The translations under genes were made by a program, and so were the position numbers. The notes under the pieces were generated by a model. That model had not been told where the DNA came from. It worked only from the letters and a program-made list of their open reading frames with translations, and did not search any database. Below are positions 7,910-10,030 of a DNA stretch of 10,030 nucleotides, piece by piece. Source of the stretch: an uncultured Bacilli bacterium (lineage in GTDB: Bacteria; Bacillota_I; Bacilli_A; RF39; UBA660); assembly GCA_944345045.1 (NCBI GenBank), contig CALVMI010000003.1:1-10030 (forward strand). The letters run 5' to 3'. Numbering within the stretch: position 1 is the first letter of the stretch; each line of letters opens with the position of its first letter.

Positions 7910-8341
7910 CTACGAAATACTCCCAAACAAGTTTTCAGCAATATCGCTTAATTTCTCTTCATTTTCATTCAAGAAATTCTCCCAAGCTTCCTTATCCCAA
8001 ATTTCAATTCGATCATTCGCGCCGATTATCACGCATTCTTTCGTTAAACCGGCGTAAATGATCAGTGGGGAGGCTATACAAGTTCTACCCTGACGGTCAA
8101 ACTCGCATTCAGTGGCACCTGAGAAAAAGCTACGGATGAAAGTACGTGCATCTTTTTTGGTAAAAGGTAGAGTATTTAATTTTGATACAAGATTTTCCCA
8201 GTCTTTTCTCGCATAGATATAAAGACATTTTTCGATTCCTCTTGTCACAATAAAATCGCTCTTTAAAATATCACGAAATTTTGTCGGAATTACAATACGT
8301 CCTTTTTCATCAATGTTATGATGATATTCTCCCATGAACAT
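7910..8341 (-). CDS. mraZ: Transcriptional regulator MraZ
   Basis: MraZ is the DNA-binding regulator at the head of dcw clusters and usually represses its own operon. The 143-residue product has two SpoVT/AbrB-like halves. The first has the DNA-contact motif DEKGRIVIP at residues 11-19; the second has the related DRQGRTCIA near 82-90, where the usual proline is replaced by alanine. I place the start at the ATG of MFMGEYHHN, the normal family N terminus, 8 bases after a GGGGGA ribosome binding site. An upstream in-frame ATG at 8377 would add 12 non-homologous residues and sits within the operator repeats, essentially at the expected transcription start, so I reject it. The TAG stop abuts the rsmH ATG with no spacer. 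Length is typical of the family. Confidence 0.95.
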   Translation of the reverse strand: MFMGEYHHNIDEKGRIVIPTKFRDILKSDFIVTRGIEKCLYIYARKDWENLVSKLNTLPFTKKDARTFIRSFFSGATECEFDRQGRTCIASPLIIYAGLTKECVIIGANDRIEIWDKEAWENFLNENEEKLSDIAENLFGSIS

Positions 8342-8350
8342 TCTTATAAT

Positions 8351-8390
8351 CCCCCACTTTCTTCCACAGCCTACCACTGTCTACCATTAT
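8351..8390 (-). promoter_or_regulatory. Four 10-bp direct repeats, probable MraZ operator
   Basis: On the minus strand four units follow each other without spacers: ATAATGGTAG, ACAGTGGTAG, GCTGTGGAAG, AAAGTGGGGG. Every unit has TGG at positions 5-7 and G at position 10, giving a consensus NNNGTGGNRG with a strict 10-bp period, one helical turn. MraZ proteins are known to bind short TGG-containing direct repeats with 10-bp spacing in their own promoter (TGGGN boxes in E. coli) and AAAGTG-type repeats in mycoplasmas. The first unit overlaps the -10 box, the next two lie around the transcription start and in the leader, and the last (GGGGG) serves as the mraZ ribosome binding site. The array is seen directly; binding by MraZ is inferred from position and family knowledge. 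Confidence 0.8.
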
Positions 8391-8391
8391 A
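8386..8391 (-). promoter_or_regulatory. -10 box of the mraZ operon promoter
   Basis: The minus strand carries a perfect TATAAT here, 44 bases before the proposed mraZ ATG. Transcription would begin near 8379. I see no convincing -35 hexamer 16-18 bases upstream; the nearby sequence is T-rich (ACTTTT at 8409-8414). The box overlaps the most upstream of the four 10-bp repeats, so a protein bound to the repeats would block RNA polymerase. The promoter call is inference from position and the perfect hexamer. Confidence 0.6.
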
Positions 8392-8440
8392 TTACACAAA
8401 AAGTACCAAAAAGTAAAGATCCTAAGAACAAAAAAAGGCA

Positions 8441-8467
8441 AAAAAAAGCAACTTGACAATCAAGTTG
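8441..8467 (-). terminator. Intrinsic terminator of the hydrogenase gene
   Basis: Reading the minus strand just after the hydrogenase stop, CAACTTGA, a TTG loop and TCAAGTTG form a perfect 8-bp stem (plus-strand arms 8460-8467 and 8449-8456). It is followed by C and seven T. A second run of seven T follows after GCC. It separates the hydrogenase from the mraZ operon. Confidence 0.85.
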
Positions 8468-8477
8468 ACATTTCTAT

Positions 8478-9311
8478 TTAATTTCTTTTTTGATATGTAG
8501 TATGTAAATATCGATGAGCTATTTCACTATTAGGTTCAATTAAGAAATCACGATAAATTTTTTGAATATCTTTATTTTCATAACTTGCATGAATCGTATC
8601 TTCTTTATCTTTCTTATAAAGACCAGCGATTCTCTTTTCTTTTACTATATGTTCCATTTCTTCATTGTATTTTGGCTGACCGCCACCACCGATACAACCA
8701 CCTTGGCAATTCATGATTTCAATAAAGTGATAAGGACTTGTACCATTTTTTACATCTTCTAATAGTTTTTTAGCAGCAGATATTTTATGAACAACCGCGA
8801 CTTTCACTTCTAAATCATTAATTTTAAAAGTTGCTTCTTTAACATTCTCATATCCTCGTACATCACTAAAAGAAATTTTTTGCTCGTCATAATTTTCTCC
8901 AGTCATGTAATAATAAAGGGTTCTTAAAGCTGATTCACAAACTCCACTTGTATTACCAAAAATCATGCCGCCTCCACTTCCTTCGCCAAGCAAAGAATCA
9001 AAGGAACTTTTAGAAACATTTCTTAAATCAATTTGTTCGTCCTTTAACCACTTAGTTAGCTCAGAGACAGTAATCACTGCATCCGTTCCTGGAATTTCTT
9101 CTCTTTTTAATTCAAACTTCTTAGCTGTACAAGGAGTAATCGCGACAGTATAAAGCGTTTCTTTGTCCAAATTCATTTGTTTAGCAAAATATTCTTTAAC
9201 CATGATTCCTTCCATTCCAATAGGACTTTTACAAGTAGATAAATGATCCAAAATCTCTGGATAAAAAGTTTCAGCATATTTTACCCAAGCCGGACAACAA
9301 GAAGTAAACAT
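8478..9311 (-). CDS. C-terminal part of the [FeFe] hydrogenase: H-cluster domain
   Basis: This 277-residue frame starts at an internal ATG that is simply the methionine of the PMFTSCCPAW loop, so it is unlikely to be a true start. It has no proper ribosome binding site; the nearest purine-rich stretch is GGTGGT, 9 bases upstream. It holds all four cysteines expected to hold the H-cluster: the second cysteine of TSCC (residue 6), C61 in PCTAKKFE, and C202 and C206 in MNCQGGCIGGGGQP. The first cysteine of TSCC, the proton-relay cysteine in clostridial enzymes, is also present. The tail (HASYENKDIQKIYRDFL, then HRYLHTTY) matches the small-subunit-like C terminus, so the 3' end is complete. The intact catalytic motifs argue that the interruption is recent or artefactual. 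The gene ends 11 bases before a hairpin terminator. Confidence 0.75.
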   Translation of the reverse strand: MFTSCCPAWVKYAETFYPEILDHLSTCKSPIGMEGIMVKEYFAKQMNLDKETLYTVAITPCTAKKFELKREEIPGTDAVITVSELTKWLKDEQIDLRNVSKSSFDSLLGEGSGGGMIFGNTSGVCESALRTLYYYMTGENYDEQKISFSDVRGYENVKEATFKINDLEVKVAVVHKISAAKKLLEDVKNGTSPYHFIEIMNCQGGCIGGGGQPKYNEEMEHIVKEKRIAGLYKKDKEDTIHASYENKDIQKIYRDFLIEPNSEIAHRYLHTTYQKRN

Positions 9312-9356
9312 CGGTAAAACACCACCATTTAAAAGACGATTTTTTAACTCCGCAGC

Positions 9357-9929
9357 TTATTCCATAATCGTTAAATCTGCCCCAAAAGTCGTATCAAAAA
9401 CATAAGTAAAACCAAGAAGACGCAAGGAAGAAACTAATTCATCTTGTAAAAAAGTTCCAGGTTCATATCCAAAAGCTTCGCCAATAGATACACGAATAGC
9501 AGGAGATGTATAAGCCACTAAAATCTTACCTTTTTTCTTAGCATCTAATACACGTTCTACTTCATTTCTTGGCTTTAAAGCACCAGTAGGGCAAGTCATA
9601 ATACATTGACCACAAGTTAAACACTTTTCCGTATCCTCACCAAAATTTAGGCCACAACGTTCCAAACAAGTTGCCTTACAAATGCCACAGTCAATACAAA
9701 CCGCATCATCTTTTTCAACCCCTAAATTATTTTCATCAAACAAAACAGCATGTTCAAAAATTCTTTTACTCTTTTTTTCTTTCTCAGTTAATTCTTCACT
9801 GAAAGGCTCAAACATCACCTTACCAGTAAAGCACATTGGACAAGTATACTCATCACCAAGTTCTTGCCACATTTTGCCTTCTTTTTCTTCATCATATATA
9901 TAACCACAAATTTTACAACGATACTTCAT
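9357..9929 (-). CDS. N-terminal part of the [FeFe] hydrogenase: rubredoxin-like plus two [4Fe-4S] motifs
   Basis: This 190-residue frame is what would be translated if the TAA is real. Residues 1-40 form a rubredoxin-like iron site (CKICGY at 5-10 and CPMC at 30-33), shorter than free rubredoxin. Residues 78-88 (C-x2-C-x2-C-x3-C) and 103-114 (C-x2-C-x2-C-x3-CP) are ferredoxin [4Fe-4S] motifs that would carry electrons to the active site. From about 133 the hydrogenase large-subunit fold begins (ILVAYTSPAIRVSIGEAFG) and reaches the conserved DTTFGADLTIME, where it stops abruptly. The start is supported by AAAGGAG 7 bases upstream. On its own the product could bind iron-sulfur clusters and perhaps pass electrons, but it lacks every H-cluster ligand and cannot be a hydrogenase. 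Confidence 0.75.
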   Translation of the reverse strand: MKYRCKICGYIYDEEKEGKMWQELGDEYTCPMCFTGKVMFEPFSEELTEKEKKSKRIFEHAVLFDENNLGVEKDDAVCIDCGICKATCLERCGLNFGEDTEKCLTCGQCIMTCPTGALKPRNEVERVLDAKKKGKILVAYTSPAIRVSIGEAFGYEPGTFLQDELVSSLRLLGFTYVFDTTFGADLTIME

Positions 9930-9957
9930 TACTACTCTCCTTTATTTTTCTAAAATC

Positions 9958-9966
9958 AGTATATCA
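9958..9966 (-). promoter_or_regulatory. Extended -10 promoter of the hydrogenase gene
   Basis: On the minus strand this reads TGATATACT, a TGn extension followed by TATACT (5 of 6 matches to TATAAT). No good -35 box is visible at 16-18 bases upstream, which fits an extended -10 promoter. Transcription would start near 9951, leaving a leader of about 20 bases. That leader holds a clear ribosome binding site, AAAGGAG at 9937-9943, 7 bases before the ATG at 9929. Inferred from sequence only. Confidence 0.5.
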
Positions 9967-10030
9967 AATTTTTTGTGAATCATAAATAGCTTTTTTGCCT
10001 AATTTTATTCCGAAATAAACAAATATACTT

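Larger units (their letters stand above)
8478..9929 (-). pseudogene. hydA: Rubredoxin-domain [FeFe] hydrogenase interrupted by one in-frame TAA
   Basis: Taken as one frame this is 483 codons plus a final stop, a normal size for a two-cluster monomeric [FeFe] hydrogenase, which reduces protons to H2 with electrons from ferredoxin in the cytoplasm. Domain order: rubredoxin-like (C5, C8, C30, C33), two [4Fe-4S] ferredoxin motifs (C78-C88 and C103-C113), then the H-cluster domain with all three signature loops (TSCCPAW near 209, PCTAKKFE near 266, MNCQGGCIGGGGQP near 406) and the C-terminal small-subunit-like tail. The only defect is a TAA at 9357-9359, codon 191. The 15 codons between it and the next ATG stay in the same frame and encode the expected linker (AAELKNRLLNGGVLP), so this is not a frameshift. 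One base change (GAA to TAA) explains it. It has its own promoter and terminator. It could be a recent nonsense mutation, a mixed population or a sequencing error. Confidence 0.85.

Noticed and set aside
8342..8377. Upstream ATG at 8377 as the mraZ start
   Set aside because: It would begin within the operator repeats, essentially at the predicted transcription start, has no ribosome binding site, and adds 12 residues foreign to the family; MFMGEYHH is the standard N terminus.
9357..9359. Stop-codon recoding or readthrough at the hydrogenase TAA
   Set aside because: Several intact genes here end in TAA, no bacterial code reassigns UAA, selenocysteine uses UGA and pyrrolysine UAG, and no special context is visible. 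A mutation or sequence error is simpler.
9312..9360. Programmed frameshift between the two hydrogenase parts
   Set aside because: Both parts are in the same frame: exactly 15 codons separate the TAA from the next ATG, so no shift is needed or present.
9967..9990. Rex-like redox operator near the hydrogenase promoter (TTGTGAAT on the plus strand)
   Set aside because: Only one half-site is recognisable; the second half does not match TTGTGA/TCACAA symmetry.
1..10030. CRISPR arrays, transposases, tRNA or rRNA genes, phage or toxin-antitoxin modules
   Set aside because: No array of spaced repeats, inverted-repeat-bounded element, cloverleaf-like segment or characteristic protein was seen; the only tandem repeats are the three short ones listed.

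Overview
The window is AT-rich DNA in which every convincing gene lies on the minus strand, so genes are read from high to low coordinates. The gene set suggests a low-GC Gram-positive, strictly anaerobic fermenter of the Firmicutes (Bacilli/Erysipelotrichia-like or a related gut lineage). The grounds are a monomeric-type [FeFe] hydrogenase, a dcw-type cell-division operon with a PASTA-bearing class B penicillin-binding protein, AGGAG-type ribosome binding sites, and an AT-biased codon choice. The genetic code looks standard: TAA, TAG and TGA all end intact genes here (rsmH ends in TGA; mraZ and ftsL in TAG; the PBP, phosphoesterase, glf and gtr genes in TAA).

Layout from right to left. (1) 9929-8478: an [FeFe] hydrogenase reading frame with an N-terminal rubredoxin-like domain, two [4Fe-4S] ferredoxin motifs and an H-cluster domain. 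One in-frame TAA at 9357-9359 interrupts it. Both sides stay in the same frame and all other motifs are preserved. The unit has its own extended -10 promoter and a perfect hairpin terminator. (2) 8391-4499: a compact division operon, mraZ-rsmH-ftsL-PBP, with gaps of 0 to 9 bases and a terminator. In front of mraZ sit four 10-bp direct repeats in exact register (8351-8390), overlapping both the -10 box and the mraZ ribosome binding site; they look like MraZ operator boxes. (3) 4487-2843: a gene with its own near-consensus promoter, encoding a long coiled coil joined to a calcineurin-like metallophosphoesterase. (4) 2794-154: glf (UDP-galactopyranose mutase) followed by a GtrII-type polytopic glucosyltransferase, probably the edge of a surface-polysaccharide locus continuing beyond position 1.

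How they fit together: mraZ, rsmH, ftsL and the PBP serve septal wall synthesis and its regulation. glf and gtr supply and decorate a galactofuranose-containing envelope polysaccharide. The hydrogenase would dispose of fermentation electrons as H2, but as written in this sequence it cannot make a full-length enzyme. No RNA genes, CRISPR arrays, transposases, attachment sites or replication origins were seen. I did not find an obviously new multi-gene system. The observations most worth checking are the hydrogenase stop codon, which falls exactly where a proton-transfer glutamate is expected, and the four-box MraZ operator.
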